This document shows, in pieces, positions 47,528 to 56,919 of a stretch of DNA of 64,000 nucleotides. The position numbers were made by a program, and so were the translations under genes. Within the stretch, counting starts at the first letter, position 1. Each line of letters begins with the position of its first letter. The stretch spans positions 124,001-188,000 of the forward strand of contig NZ_LOFH01000001.1 in the NCBI RefSeq assembly GCF_001469215.1. Direction: 5' to 3'. Below the pieces are notes generated by a model, which ran no database searches, was not told the DNA's origin, and saw only the letters and a program-made list of their open reading frames with translations. This DNA is from Pseudoalteromonas sp. H105. Its GTDB lineage: Bacteria > Pseudomonadota > Gammaproteobacteria > Enterobacterales > Alteromonadaceae.

Positions 47528-47557
47528 GCAGATACACTCAAAGTTGAGTGTATCTGC
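47528..47557. terminator. Perfect 14-bp palindromic hairpin between Tsx-like and NhaC-family genes
   Basis: GCAGATACACTCAA pairs with TTGAGTGTATCTGC, leaving only two bases between the arms. It follows the stop of the NhaC-family gene (minus strand) by 13 bases and has no T tract, so it may be a terminator, an mRNA-stabilising hairpin or a regulator site for the Tsx-like gene. Confidence 0.55.
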
Positions 47558-47570
47558 GACTAAATTGAGA

Positions 47571-48893
47571 CTAAATATCGGCTTTATTACGTCTTAGGCA
47601 AATAACTGTAATGGCAGTAAACGCTAAGATGAAGCAGTAGTAGGAAGATGTTGACACTTCCCAAGGGCTAATTTTGAAGGTAGCACCGAGTAACAATGCT
47701 TGAGCGCCATAAGGCAAAGAGCCTTGTGTAACACAGGCAAAGATATCCAATAAACTTGCAGAACGTTTACCGCTAATTTTACCATCGTTAGCCAACTTTT
47801 TAGCGATAGGACCTGCAACAATAATGGATACAGTATTATTCGCAATACACAAGTTGCTTGTCATCACAAGTGCGGCAATACCCAGCTGGTCTGCCACTTT
47901 TCTGTGCCATTTTGCAATGATCTTTGTAATCGCTTGAATTTTGCCTGCTAAGTAATCAAGCCCGCCATTAATGCGAATAAATTCAGATAAGCCACCGATA
48001 AACATTGAAAGTAAGAAAATTTCTTGCATATCAGTGAAGCCTTTGTAGATGTCTTTTACGAAGCTTGCACCTTCATAGCTCCCCGTAAAGCCCATAAGCG
48101 CGGCAAAAATGATGCCGCTAAATAAAACAACAAATACATTAAAACCCATTACGGCAAGTACAAGTATAAAGGCATAAGGCAACACTAATAATAGGTCATA
48201 TTCTTTTGTTTCAACCGCCTGCGCAGCTGGGGTTAAAAAGACGAGTAATGCGATAGTTAAAATGGCTGCGGGTAATGCAATTTTTAAGTTTTCACGAAAC
48301 TTATCTTTCATCTCACAGCCCTGAGTTCGTGTAGCTGCAATGGTAGTATCTGAAATGATGGATAAGTTATCGCCAAACATTGCACCAGATACGATAGTGC
48401 CTGCCATTAAAGCAGGGTCGATACCCGTTTTCATTGATACTGCATAGGCAATAGGACCGATTGCCCCAATAGTGCCCATCGATGTACCCATAGCTGTTGA
48501 TACAACCGCGGCAATTAAAAATAGGCCAGGCAGTAATAAAGCTGGGGGTATAAGCGATAAACCTGCATTCACAACAGCATCAACACCGCCGGTTGCCCCT
48601 GCAACAGCAGAAAAAGCACCAGCAAGTAGGTAGATCAAACACATTGTAATAATGTTGTTATGCCCAGCGCCTTTTATAAAGGTTTCTACACTGTGGTTAA
48701 TGGTGTTTTTATTTAGGATAAACGCCAGCATAATAGCGGGTAAAATCGCAACAGGGGCAGGTAATTGATAGAAAGCGTAATCGACCCCTTGTGATTGCAA
48801 ATACAAACCAGCACCTAAAAATAGGGCCACAAAAGTAAGTAGGGGCAACAAAGATAACTTTGCTTTAGTTTTATTCAATGATGGCTGCATCAT
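47571..48893 (-). CDS. NhaC-family Na+/H+ antiporter or amino-acid transporter
   Basis: A 440-residue inner-membrane protein of the NhaC superfamily with about 11 helices. Glycine-rich signature: ATGGVDAVVNAGLSLIPPAL and STAMGTSMGTIGAIGPI, GAMFGDNLSIISDTTIAATR, then NNTVSIIVAGPIAKKLA. The family includes Na+/H+ antiporters and also methionine and lysine transporters (MetT, LysW), so the substrate cannot be fixed by eye. I use the ATG at 48893 (MMQPSLNK), preceded by GAGG; an upstream start at 48920 is possible. A structured leader lies upstream. Confidence 0.82.
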   Translation of the reverse strand: MMQPSLNKTKAKLSLLPLLTFVALFLGAGLYLQSQGVDYAFYQLPAPVAILPAIMLAFILNKNTINHSVETFIKGAGHNNIITMCLIYLLAGAFSAVAGATGGVDAVVNAGLSLIPPALLLPGLFLIAAVVSTAMGTSMGTIGAIGPIAYAVSMKTGIDPALMAGTIVSGAMFGDNLSIISDTTIAATRTQGCEMKDKFRENLKIALPAAILTIALLVFLTPAAQAVETKEYDLLLVLPYAFILVLAVMGFNVFVVLFSGIIFAALMGFTGSYEGASFVKDIYKGFTDMQEIFLLSMFIGGLSEFIRINGGLDYLAGKIQAITKIIAKWHRKVADQLGIAALVMTSNLCIANNTVSIIVAGPIAKKLANDGKISGKRSASLLDIFACVTQGSLPYGAQALLLGATFKISPWEVSTSSYYCFILAFTAITVICLRRNKADI

Positions 48894-48937
48894 ATTCCTC
48901 GTTAGATAACTCATAAACAATTAGCGCAGCCAAAACA

Positions 48938-49032
48938 TCCTTCTTTTAGCAGCATTTAGTTGTTTTCTTATCAAAATGATAAGTAATTCAACAGCGCCCG
49001 CAAGCCAAAGACCAAATCGGCGCAAAGAAGGA
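48938..49032 (-). promoter_or_regulatory. Candidate structured leader RNA (three-way junction) upstream of the NhaC-family gene
   Basis: On the minus strand, a perfect 9-bp stem (TCCTTCTTT at 49032-49024 pairing with AAAGAAGGA at 48946-48938) encloses two hairpins: one closed by GCGCC/GGCGC (49023-49019 with 48998-48994), directly next to the outer stem, and a perfect CTTATC-N5-GATAAG (48967-48983). It ends 45 bases before the start codon. I do not recognise it as a known riboswitch: the lysine, SAM-I and SAM-II signatures are absent. Confidence 0.45.
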
Positions 49033-49263
49033 AGTTTAAATGTATAGACGGCTAAAGTCTATGGGTATCTATTATTATTATTTTTAAAAGAGTGAACTGA
49101 CTATTACATGAGTTTTAGATAAAATCTAGCTTTCTCAAATTTTCAAAGACTAAAACTCTTTTGGTATGGGGGGCATTTAACGCCATAAGGTAAGTAAAAC
49201 TAGCCTTGCCATAAGCCGCACTAGGCGGCGTATGACTTTGAAGTTGGCTTACGTATATGTTGT
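49033..49263. other. Intergenic region between the iutA-like and NhaC-family genes
   Basis: No gene seen. It has a palindrome TAGAC-N7-GTCTA at 49045-49061, which could be an operator (it resembles, but does not fit, tandem MetJ boxes), and a short hairpin GCCGC/GCGGC (49215-49229) after the iutA-like stop that lacks a T tract. Confidence 0.4.
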
Positions 49264-51483
49264 TTAGAAGTTATACTGATAAGTTAACGCGAAGCTTCTG
49301 CCACGGCCTTTATGATCATACAAAGCTTCCGGGCCATATTTTGGGCTGTAGAAATAAATTGCACGTTTACCCCATTGTGTTGTGTAGGTTTTATCTAGCA
49401 CGTTATTAATAGAGAAGTACACTTGGCCCTGTGCCAGAGGATAGCTTGCTGTCAGGTCTAATAGTGTATAACCGTCAATCTTTTTATTGGCATCATCTTC
49501 TAAATCAAACATTGTTTTGCTTTGCAAACGAAGGTTGAGATCCTCTTTCTGCCAACTTACATAACTGGTTAATTTTGAACTTGAAGCTTGGGTGACCGTT
49601 ACTTTTTCCCACGCCCCTTCAGTGTTTTCAGCTTCTTTTGTGATGAAGTGTGCTGATAAACCCGTTTGCCATGCGTTGTCTACATCATAATCAAGCTGAG
49701 CTTCAACCCCTTGCGTACGTGTTTTAGAATCAGACACAGAAATAAGCAAGGTTTTTGAGTTGTATGAAATTTTATGATCTGAGGTACTGTAATAAGCGGC
49801 CATTTGCGCGCGAAGTGCGCCGTCATTAAAACGCCAGCCAAGCTCCATGGAATCCGTTTTAATACCTGATAGCGCTGAGTTATTTACATCAACTACGCTG
49901 CCTTCTACCAATGATAATACCGTGCTGTTTGCTGTTTGTTCATAACTGCCTTTACCATAGTATTTTGCCACATTTGGTAGCTCGAATGCTTGAGCAGAGT
50001 TGAACCAGATTTGTTGATTATCATTCACATCAAACACTAAACCAAAGTTAAATAGATTGACGTCATAGTCAGTACTGCCTCCTTTGATAGCTTGAGCGGA
50101 TGAGGCTGCACCGGTTTTAACTTTTATGGCTGCATTGGTGCCGACAAAGTCATAAACAGTGTTTTCCATTGTCTGTCGACGATAGCCAGCGGCAAGCGCT
50201 AAATTATCAAATAATTGATACTGCACTTGAGCAAACACCGCACTTGCGTCCACTTCAAAGCCTGGATAACGGTCAACTGCGTAAAGTGCCTTCATTACTA
50301 GCCCACCCGAATTTTGCGCAATATCTGTATCGTAGTAGGTTTGTAAAGCGTCAAATTCTTCACTGTCATAATCAAAGCCGTATGCGTATGTCAATTTATC
50401 TGTTTTACCAGACATAACGACTTTAAAACCATGAGCATCGGTGTTTTGTTCTGAGCTAGAAAAACTTGAAATAGCATTATTACTTAAGCGAGGGCGAGGA
50501 TAAAAATCAAAAATTTCTTCACGGAAAAATGCTTGTATATTTAAAGTCTGCGAAAAAAGGTCTTTATTTACATAGTTAAGGTTTATTAATGTACGTTCTG
50601 TTTTTGGGGTATGATCTGATTCTAGGCCTTTGCGTATTTCTACACCTGTCATATCACCAAATAGCGCATTAGTATTTGGACCAAAATACAAACCATGCTC
50701 ACCGTCGCTTTGATTTTTGTACTTTTGAACCATAACTGATAGAGATTGGTTATGTGTAAATTGGTGTGATAAAGAGGCCATTAAATCTACACTATCACTG
50801 TATTGAAGCCCACTTTGTGTTGTGTCCATAATGATGGCTTCACTATCACCATCATACATGGCGTTAGTTTTGTTGTAGGCAATTGATATACGGCCTTTGG
50901 TGTGTTTGTTAGCAAAGCCGTATGCCCCCGCCAAGTTTGTATCAAAATCATCACTGCCTGCAAAGCCTGATACAAATCCAACTTTTAATGCGTTATCTTC
51001 ATTTCCTTGTTTAGTAATAATGTTAATAACACCACCGGTACTGCCCCCACCGTATATAGCAGTAGCACCAGAGAGTACTTCAATACGCGAAATATTAAAT
51101 GGGTCAATAGCATCAAGATGGCGACTAATACCACGTGAAGAGTTTAATGATACACCATCTATCATTACCACCATTTGGCGCCCGCGCATGTTTTGGCCAT
51201 AGTTAGTGCGTGTTGTACTGGCTAAATCAAGGCTTGGAATGAGTTGCGCTAATGATGTTTTAAAGTCATGGCCAGCATTTATTTGTGATTGAAGATCGTC
51301 CAAATCAACGAGCCAGACAGTCCCTGCAATGTCAGATATTTTTTGTTCTGTTCGATTCGCAGTGACAAGAATACGTTCGAGCGTGTCTTCGACTTGTGTC
51401 TGAGCCTCTAATGCAGCGTATGAATTGAATGCACATAATAGGCTTGAGGCTAATAAAGTAAGGGTGTGTTTTTTTATTTGCAT
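49264..51483 (-). CDS. iutA-like: IutA-like TonB-dependent hydroxamate siderophore receptor
   Basis: A 739-residue outer-membrane receptor with signal peptide (LTLLASSLLCAFNSYA), an N-terminal TonB-box/plug region (LERILVTANRTEQKISDIAG), the plug signature MRGRQMVVMIDGVSLNSSR and IYGGGSTGGVINIITKQG, and a 22-strand barrel ending YQYNF. Several stretches follow E. coli IutA closely as I remember it (IDPFNISRIEVLSGAT, FNSAQAFELPNVAKYYGKG, KGRGRSFALTYQYNF), so aerobactin-type ligands are likely. It is the last gene of the siderophore operon, 6 bases after the monooxygenase gene. Confidence 0.9.
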   Translation of the reverse strand: MQIKKHTLTLLASSLLCAFNSYAALEAQTQVEDTLERILVTANRTEQKISDIAGTVWLVDLDDLQSQINAGHDFKTSLAQLIPSLDLASTTRTNYGQNMRGRQMVVMIDGVSLNSSRGISRHLDAIDPFNISRIEVLSGATAIYGGGSTGGVINIITKQGNEDNALKVGFVSGFAGSDDFDTNLAGAYGFANKHTKGRISIAYNKTNAMYDGDSEAIIMDTTQSGLQYSDSVDLMASLSHQFTHNQSLSVMVQKYKNQSDGEHGLYFGPNTNALFGDMTGVEIRKGLESDHTPKTERTLINLNYVNKDLFSQTLNIQAFFREEIFDFYPRPRLSNNAISSFSSSEQNTDAHGFKVVMSGKTDKLTYAYGFDYDSEEFDALQTYYDTDIAQNSGGLVMKALYAVDRYPGFEVDASAVFAQVQYQLFDNLALAAGYRRQTMENTVYDFVGTNAAIKVKTGAASSAQAIKGGSTDYDVNLFNFGLVFDVNDNQQIWFNSAQAFELPNVAKYYGKGSYEQTANSTVLSLVEGSVVDVNNSALSGIKTDSMELGWRFNDGALRAQMAAYYSTSDHKISYNSKTLLISVSDSKTRTQGVEAQLDYDVDNAWQTGLSAHFITKEAENTEGAWEKVTVTQASSSKLTSYVSWQKEDLNLRLQSKTMFDLEDDANKKIDGYTLLDLTASYPLAQGQVYFSINNVLDKTYTTQWGKRAIYFYSPKYGPEALYDHKGRGRSFALTYQYNF

Positions 51484-51489
51484 GGTTAT

Positions 51490-52788
51490 TTAAACTGCCG
51501 TTGTTAAAGATAAAGGGTGTGATGATTTAGGTAACGTCCAATCAATAAAGCTTTGGGTTTCGCTCAAATCGAACAGGACTGTTCCAGCTAAATGATTAAT
51601 GATTGTTGCACTTCGCCAAGCCATTAAGCTCAATTGCGGTTCAGCGATCCCATGGCTATTTAGGCCCGCGTTTACTGCGTAAATTTGGTTCTTATTTTGG
51701 TGTTTCCATTTAATATTGAAATGGCTATCAAGCTGTAATCCGCCATCGTCATTTAAATGCAGGAGTGGCTTTAAAGGCTCAAGGTAGTTAGGCAGAGCAG
51801 ATTCAAAGCCCGTCGCTAAAATGACATAATCAGCATTAATGATTTCGTCACTTTGATTTAATGAGTTGTGACACTGCACGCTAAAGCCACTGCCAATAGG
51901 TGAGAGTCCTTGAGCTGTTCGATTTGGTAATAGGTGAACCCACTTCTGCTCACCATTAACCTCAAAATGTTGATATAAATATTGGTAGATCCGTTTCAAG
52001 CACTCTGTTGTGATACCGTCGCTGGCAAGTTTTTGGGCTTTAACCTCGCGCTTTTTACTTAGTTCAGGTAAATCAAAAAAGCATTCGGTGTATTGCGGTG
52101 TAAAGAATTCGTTTGTAAACGTAGCTTCATCGAGTGGCTGATAGTTAGGGCGGCGAGAGATCCAATATAATGATTCAGGCTTTCCCCAATGTTGCTGCAG
52201 TGTATTTAAGACAATGTCAGCACCCGTTTGTCCGCCACCAATGACGGCGACTCGTTTATCCGTTAAATCAATGTCTCTACTCATGATCTCGCAAGCATGA
52301 AACACATTGTCACCAAGTTGTGAGGTGAATTCACTGGGCACATATGGCTTTTTACCTGTGCCTAAACAGATGTTTTTTGCCGTGTAATCGCCACTGTTAG
52401 CCTTAATGACAAACTGACCATTTGCGTATTCAATGGCCGTAACGGCATCATCAAAATTTAGGTTCTCAAGTTTGCTTGCTGCCCATGCCATGTAGTCAGA
52501 GAACTCAGTTCGGCTGATCATGCCAATGTCGGTGGATAAAAAGCGATAAAAACGCTTTTTATCGACTAAGTACGAGAGAAAGCTAACTCTGCTGGTCGGC
52601 GCTACTGCAGTGACTAAATCTTTTAAATAACACGTTTGCATGTGGGCATCAGGTAGAAGTAAACCTGGGTGCCATGCAAATCGGGGTTTGTTATCAAAAA
52701 AACGGTAATTGAGCTCATCAGTTTCGTTTAATAGCGCGGCAATACTTAAATTAAATGGACCAATTCCGATCCCTGCTAGATCTAACAT
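51490..52788 (-). CDS. iucD-like: IucD-like L-lysine N6-monooxygenase
   Basis: A 432-residue flavin monooxygenase that hydroxylates the side-chain amine of lysine. FAD motif GIGIGPFNLSIAALL at the N-terminus, the DAHMQTCYLKDLVT motif, NADPH motif VIGGGQTGADIVL near residue 185, and the C-terminal ATGFESALP. Size and motifs are those of IucD (445). Overlaps the acyltransferase gene by 7 bases. Confidence 0.92.
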   Translation of the reverse strand: MLDLAGIGIGPFNLSIAALLNETDELNYRFFDNKPRFAWHPGLLLPDAHMQTCYLKDLVTAVAPTSRVSFLSYLVDKKRFYRFLSTDIGMISRTEFSDYMAWAASKLENLNFDDAVTAIEYANGQFVIKANSGDYTAKNICLGTGKKPYVPSEFTSQLGDNVFHACEIMSRDIDLTDKRVAVIGGGQTGADIVLNTLQQHWGKPESLYWISRRPNYQPLDEATFTNEFFTPQYTECFFDLPELSKKREVKAQKLASDGITTECLKRIYQYLYQHFEVNGEQKWVHLLPNRTAQGLSPIGSGFSVQCHNSLNQSDEIINADYVILATGFESALPNYLEPLKPLLHLNDDGGLQLDSHFNIKWKHQNKNQIYAVNAGLNSHGIAEPQLSLMAWRSATIINHLAGTVLFDLSETQSFIDWTLPKSSHPLSLTTAV

Positions 52789-53735
52789 TGAAAATTCTCC
52801 TTGTAGAATTTAACTTTTTCGATTGAGATAAGCGCAGCGCGCTTATGAGGAAACTCAAATTCATATTCCTTAATAAATCCAAGCTTGGTTATTTGATTAA
52901 GGAGCCTTTGATTGTCATACCTTGGCTCCAGTACAATTTTTTGCGTGTGTGGGCAATCTAAAAACATAAAGTGGGTAATGGCTTTACACCATGCTTTGAA
53001 AAAGCGTGTGCCTCTAAAGGCATCATTACCAACGAGAAGGTGCAACCCTCTGTCGTGTGCTTGCCAAGGATAATAAGGTGCGATTCGGTCTTCGCTTGCC
53101 CAATACACTTCAAAGTAGCCAAAAGGTACATCGTTGAAATACCCAATTAACGGCAAGTGATAGGGGGTTGTAAGTTTATCTGCCAAATAACGCTTGAGTG
53201 TTTCTTTAGGTTGGTCCATTTCCCAAAACTCGCTCACGCGAGGATCATGCATCCATTGATAAAACAGCCCCAAATCTGCACTAGGATCCGCCACTTTAAA
53301 ACTAATAAATTGACCTAGTTCGTAATCAAAGCGGCGATAGACTTCACCTGTTAAGTTAATTAAGCGCTGAGGGCAGGCCCTTTCTGAGTACGTACCGTTA
53401 AAAAACGGTCTTTTTGTTTCGTTTAAACCATTGATAGGGTGAGTGTAAAATTCGAGCCGCGAAAAGCTTTCGGTATGAAAAGCACGGATAAAAGCCTGCC
53501 ATGCAGTCGATGTGTGCCATATTGATTTAGGTAATTGCACGTGTTTTATATACGGATTTAAGAAAAAAAGCCCATCAATGAGAGCAATTAACTGCGCTAC
53601 AGATTGAATGTTTCCATCGTAATCAGCGACAAAACAGTGACCAAAACAGACTTCACCTTGAAGGGCTATGTTATTGGCATGATTAAATACGCCATAAGCT
53701 GACTTTTCAACGGAGAATGGGTGGTTTAAAAGCAT
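52782..53735 (-). CDS. iucB-like: IucB-like N6-hydroxylysine acyltransferase
   Basis: A 317-residue GNAT-fold enzyme (E. coli IucB 315) that acylates hydroxylysine. Catalytic-domain text: DPRVSEFWEMDQP, GYFEVYWASEDRIAPYY and GLHLLVGNDAFRGTRFFKAW, followed by KIVLEPRYDNQRLLNQITKLGF. E. coli IucB uses acetyl-CoA; related enzymes can take longer acyl groups, and the sequence alone does not tell which here. Starts 1 base after the synthetase gene. Confidence 0.9.
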   Translation of the reverse strand: MLLNHPFSVEKSAYGVFNHANNIALQGEVCFGHCFVADYDGNIQSVAQLIALIDGLFFLNPYIKHVQLPKSIWHTSTAWQAFIRAFHTESFSRLEFYTHPINGLNETKRPFFNGTYSERACPQRLINLTGEVYRRFDYELGQFISFKVADPSADLGLFYQWMHDPRVSEFWEMDQPKETLKRYLADKLTTPYHLPLIGYFNDVPFGYFEVYWASEDRIAPYYPWQAHDRGLHLLVGNDAFRGTRFFKAWCKAITHFMFLDCPHTQKIVLEPRYDNQRLLNQITKLGFIKEYEFEFPHKRAALISIEKVKFYKENFQC

Positions 53736-53736
53736 G

Positions 53737-55461
53737 TTAGTCTTCCTGCCGTTCGGTTTGAGCCACTAAATTAGGCATGTCAAAATAAATAACCGCAGGG
53801 TCTTCAATGGTATTTTCGTTATCGCCAGTTAAATAGCAGTAAAAATTACCCTTACATTGAAAGTGAGATTGCTTAAGTACTTGTTGCAGGCAAAGTGAGT
53901 CGATTGCTGAGTCGGCAATACTGGATAATGTATTGTGAAGTTTGTTACACCATGATTGTTCGTTACCAAACCCTAGCATGCTTAGCGCCGCGATAACCGC
54001 ATAGCTACTATTGATAATAACGTAATAGGGGAAGTAACGTGCTATTTGATCTTGGCTCCAATGATGTTCAATTTCATAGGTAATGTCTTTACAGTGTGCA
54101 TTGAATTGCGCAATGCCTAATTTTGAAAAACCAAAACCTTGACAGTCACGAATAAACGTTTTGCAAGGTAGTCCATGCTCAAATTCAATGACAATATTTT
54201 GCTGGTGGGCAAGGCATACTAAACCCAAGTTTGCTTGCAGGTCAAAAAGCGGCAAAATGACTTTTTCACTAAAGGCTTTAAACCATCGTTCTGCGGCTTC
54301 TTGCAATGTGATTCGGTTATATTTACTTACCTGATTAAGTTGCTCAAGCAATAGGTGGTGATCGTTGTCGATTGGTAACTGACAGAGTGTTGCTAGAACC
54401 AGGCTTTCATTTTTTTGATTAAGCTGCTGATTCTCTCTAAATAAGAAGATGCTCTCTTCAATGATCTCGCCATTGAAGCATAAGCCGCACCAAGCAGGCT
54501 CTTGAAGCACATTAAATTCAGGGTAATGAGCTTGCCATTCTTTATAAATGTTTGTTTGGCATGCATCAAAAACACGTAGACCACGCTTACACTCTTTTAC
54601 AGAGAGCATTCTGACTGAATTGGTCAGTTTGATATTTAAAGAGTACTTAAGTTGAAATGCAACGTCTGGTTGGCAAATAGCGCGAACGGATGAGGTTGCA
54701 GACCATGTTAAACCGTACTCGCCCAATTCGACAACTAGCTTGTCATTTAACAGCATTTGAATACTCGAAAGAGTTTTCAAATGCTGCCATTGCCAAGGAT
54801 GCATTGGAATAACAGCATGGGTGTGGTTGTTTTTGGTTAGTAGCGCAGGGGCACTTTGAGAAATCAAAGTGGATAAATAGGCATCAAGCGAATCCTCGTC
54901 TGCTTCTCCAACCATGACTTCTCTAGACACTTGTAACCATACCAACTGAAATTTCGCGGCAAATTCCGGACTATACTTTGCCCATTGGTCATCGGTTAGT
55001 TGTTGACGACTTTTTGCTGCAGGGTGAAAGTTATGTCCAGCGAGTAACCCTTGCTCAGCCTCAATAAAGTTCAAAGGTCCCGTTTTCAAATGCTTAAGTC
55101 CGGGGTGAGCGCTTAAAGATGCCTTAATAAAGTGCTGGCTTTGAAGCGCTTGAGCAATAAACTCATTAATGTGTGTCTGAGAGAAAACGGCAATGTTATC
55201 TGCATTTTGCACTAACAGGGCTAATGCTTTCTCAAATTTAATGGGCGCATTTTTACCTTGCTTACACAGCAGAATGTCACCTGTAAACCCGTGAATACCC
55301 ACTTTAGAAAAGTAATGAAGTGGAAAGAGAATATAGCGTTGATTCTCAAGGTCGATGCGAATTGCTTTGACTCCTTGCTCATGATGGGTAAGTGCCCATT
55401 GAGTATTTTCACGCAAGTAGGCGTTTACAAAGCTTGACCAACTAAAACTTTTATTTAACAC
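53737..55461 (-). CDS. iucA-like: IucA-type NIS siderophore synthetase
   Basis: A 574-residue ATP-dependent synthetase of the NRPS-independent siderophore family, exactly IucA length. Motifs: AEQGLLAGHNFHPAAKSR (ATP/citrate site), PMHPWQWQHL, LTNSVRMLSVKECKRGLRV, LVCLAHQQNIVIEFEHGLP, RDCQGFGF, and the C-terminal GNFYCYLTGDNENTIEDPAV. The LTNSVR and NENTI segments follow IucA, not IucC, so it should couple hydroxylysine to citrate (type A). First gene of the four-gene operon; no iucC is present. Confidence 0.92.
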   Translation of the reverse strand: MLNKSFSWSSFVNAYLRENTQWALTHHEQGVKAIRIDLENQRYILFPLHYFSKVGIHGFTGDILLCKQGKNAPIKFEKALALLVQNADNIAVFSQTHINEFIAQALQSQHFIKASLSAHPGLKHLKTGPLNFIEAEQGLLAGHNFHPAAKSRQQLTDDQWAKYSPEFAAKFQLVWLQVSREVMVGEADEDSLDAYLSTLISQSAPALLTKNNHTHAVIPMHPWQWQHLKTLSSIQMLLNDKLVVELGEYGLTWSATSSVRAICQPDVAFQLKYSLNIKLTNSVRMLSVKECKRGLRVFDACQTNIYKEWQAHYPEFNVLQEPAWCGLCFNGEIIEESIFLFRENQQLNQKNESLVLATLCQLPIDNDHHLLLEQLNQVSKYNRITLQEAAERWFKAFSEKVILPLFDLQANLGLVCLAHQQNIVIEFEHGLPCKTFIRDCQGFGFSKLGIAQFNAHCKDITYEIEHHWSQDQIARYFPYYVIINSSYAVIAALSMLGFGNEQSWCNKLHNTLSSIADSAIDSLCLQQVLKQSHFQCKGNFYCYLTGDNENTIEDPAVIYFDMPNLVAQTERQED

Positions 55462-55492
55462 GTCTGAATCCTTAGAACATAAAGTTATTGCG

Positions 55493-55511
55493 AATGATAA
55501 GGGTTTGCATT
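55493..55511. promoter_or_regulatory. Possible Fur box in the divergent siderophore promoter
   Basis: AATGATAAGGGTTTGCATT: an AATGATAA half-site (a perfect Fur hexamer block) and a degraded inverted copy three bases on, matching at 6 of 8 positions. It lies between the iucA-like operon and the exporter gene, where iron control is expected. Weak by sequence alone. Confidence 0.5.
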
Positions 55512-55549
55512 ACTGTGTCAATAGAAATTTGGCGTTATTTTGGGAACTT

Positions 55550-56695
55550 ATGAGTAAACATGTTATTTGGTTAATAGTGGGCGGTGGATTATTAGGAGTG
55601 AGTCAACAAATTGCGTTAGTCGTTTTGCCATTATTAGCAGATGTAATGCAGGTGCCCTATGAGGTGCTTGTGAATTGGCAAGCGGGTGGATCATTTTTAT
55701 TTTTATTCTCAAGCCTATTGTGGGCAAAACGAGTTGAAAAAAAGGGCTGTACGCGTGTTATTAAGCTAGCTTGTACAGGGTTTATCTTGAGTAATCTGCT
55801 GCTTTTGTTTCTATGGGTAGGGCATACAACGTTATCCACTGAGCTAATGCTGGCAGTCTTTATTGTAAGCCGTGTGATACATGGATTATTTAGCAGTGGG
55901 ATTGTTCCTCAATTGCAAGTCAGTGCATTACATCTTTTTCCAAATAATAGTATTGGCGCTTTAGCTAAAGTCAGTTTAGGCGGCACGTTAGCGAGGTGCT
56001 TAACACCTATTGTTTGTATCGGTTTATTACTTTTTTCACCGCTATGGGTATTCGTATTGCCGCTAATTTTGGGCGTATTTGTACTGTTGGCAACGCCGAC
56101 ACTTCCTAAGTTTGATTCACAAGAACCGAATGTGCTAAAAACGAATCAGCATTGGGGGGTATTGTTTGTGGCGTTACTCTGTTCATTTAGCCTGTGTTAT
56201 GGGCAATTTAGTCTCGTGCAAGTACTGTCTAAGATAATGGCGGATAATAGCCTGGCAGTCAGTAAATGGGTTGCCGCAAACCTAGCATTAACAGCGGTTT
56301 TGAGTACATTTCTTCAATTATACTTCATTAAAAAACAGAAAATAGATTCAGAAAATTTGCTGGTTTTTAGTCTAAGCGGTGCATTGTTTATGGCTTTAAT
56401 GAGTTCAGTGGTTAACCATATTTTTGCTGTCTGCGTATTTGTTGCGCTTATATTCGTGGCGCTTAATAGTGCAACTTTGGCCTATACCAACATTATTGTC
56501 TCTAAGGCTGGTAAGCAATTCACAAACTATATTTCGACGGTACACACAGTGGGTTATGCATTCGGAGCTTTGTGCGTAAACTTCTCTTTGAACGTGCCTT
56601 ATGGGTTGGTCAGTATCGCTTTATTGATCGCATTCAGCGTAACTTTTTACCGATTTTTTGCTCATGTTTACCCTAGTCGAGCAAGTTCTCTTTAA
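55550..56695 (+). CDS. MFS transporter, probable siderophore exporter
   Basis: A 381-residue, 11-12-helix MFS protein starting MSKHVIWLIVGGGLLGVSQQ, with GGGA ahead of the ATG at 55550. The open frame starts at a TTG at 55505, inside the presumed Fur site, so I prefer the ATG. Being divergent from the siderophore operon with only 88 bases between start codons, it probably exports the siderophore (compare the aerobactin exporters of the MFS class). Motif A is degenerate (LWAKRVEKKGCTR). Confidence 0.8.
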   Translation: MSKHVIWLIVGGGLLGVSQQIALVVLPLLADVMQVPYEVLVNWQAGGSFLFLFSSLLWAKRVEKKGCTRVIKLACTGFILSNLLLLFLWVGHTTLSTELMLAVFIVSRVIHGLFSSGIVPQLQVSALHLFPNNSIGALAKVSLGGTLARCLTPIVCIGLLLFSPLWVFVLPLILGVFVLLATPTLPKFDSQEPNVLKTNQHWGVLFVALLCSFSLCYGQFSLVQVLSKIMADNSLAVSKWVAANLALTAVLSTFLQLYFIKKQKIDSENLLVFSLSGALFMALMSSVVNHIFAVCVFVALIFVALNSATLAYTNIIVSKAGKQFTNYISTVHTVGYAFGALCVNFSLNVPYGLVSIALLIAFSVTFYRFFAHVYPSRASSL

Positions 56696-56919
56696 AAAGG
56701 GCTAATGAATATTTGATGGTATCTGTAGTAACATACTTTAATTAAGCCAAGATATGCGGTTTTTGAACTAATTACAGAGGATATAAATTCGTTTATAAAA
56801 CGGCAGCTTTGATACAAAATAACGTTTAAGAGTTCCCTTTTTGTGAAATGCCTAGTTGCACTCTAAGGTGATGCAACCAAGCATGCGGTATAAAAATAAA
56901 ATTTGAATGAGGATTCACG

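Noticed and set aside
49045-49061. MetJ operator (TAGAC-N7-GTCTA)
   Set aside because: The spacing differs by one base from tandem AGACGTCT boxes and the centre does not match.
48894-49263. Lysine or SAM riboswitch upstream of the NhaC-family gene
   Set aside because: The conserved motifs of these classes are not present; only the unassigned three-way junction remains.
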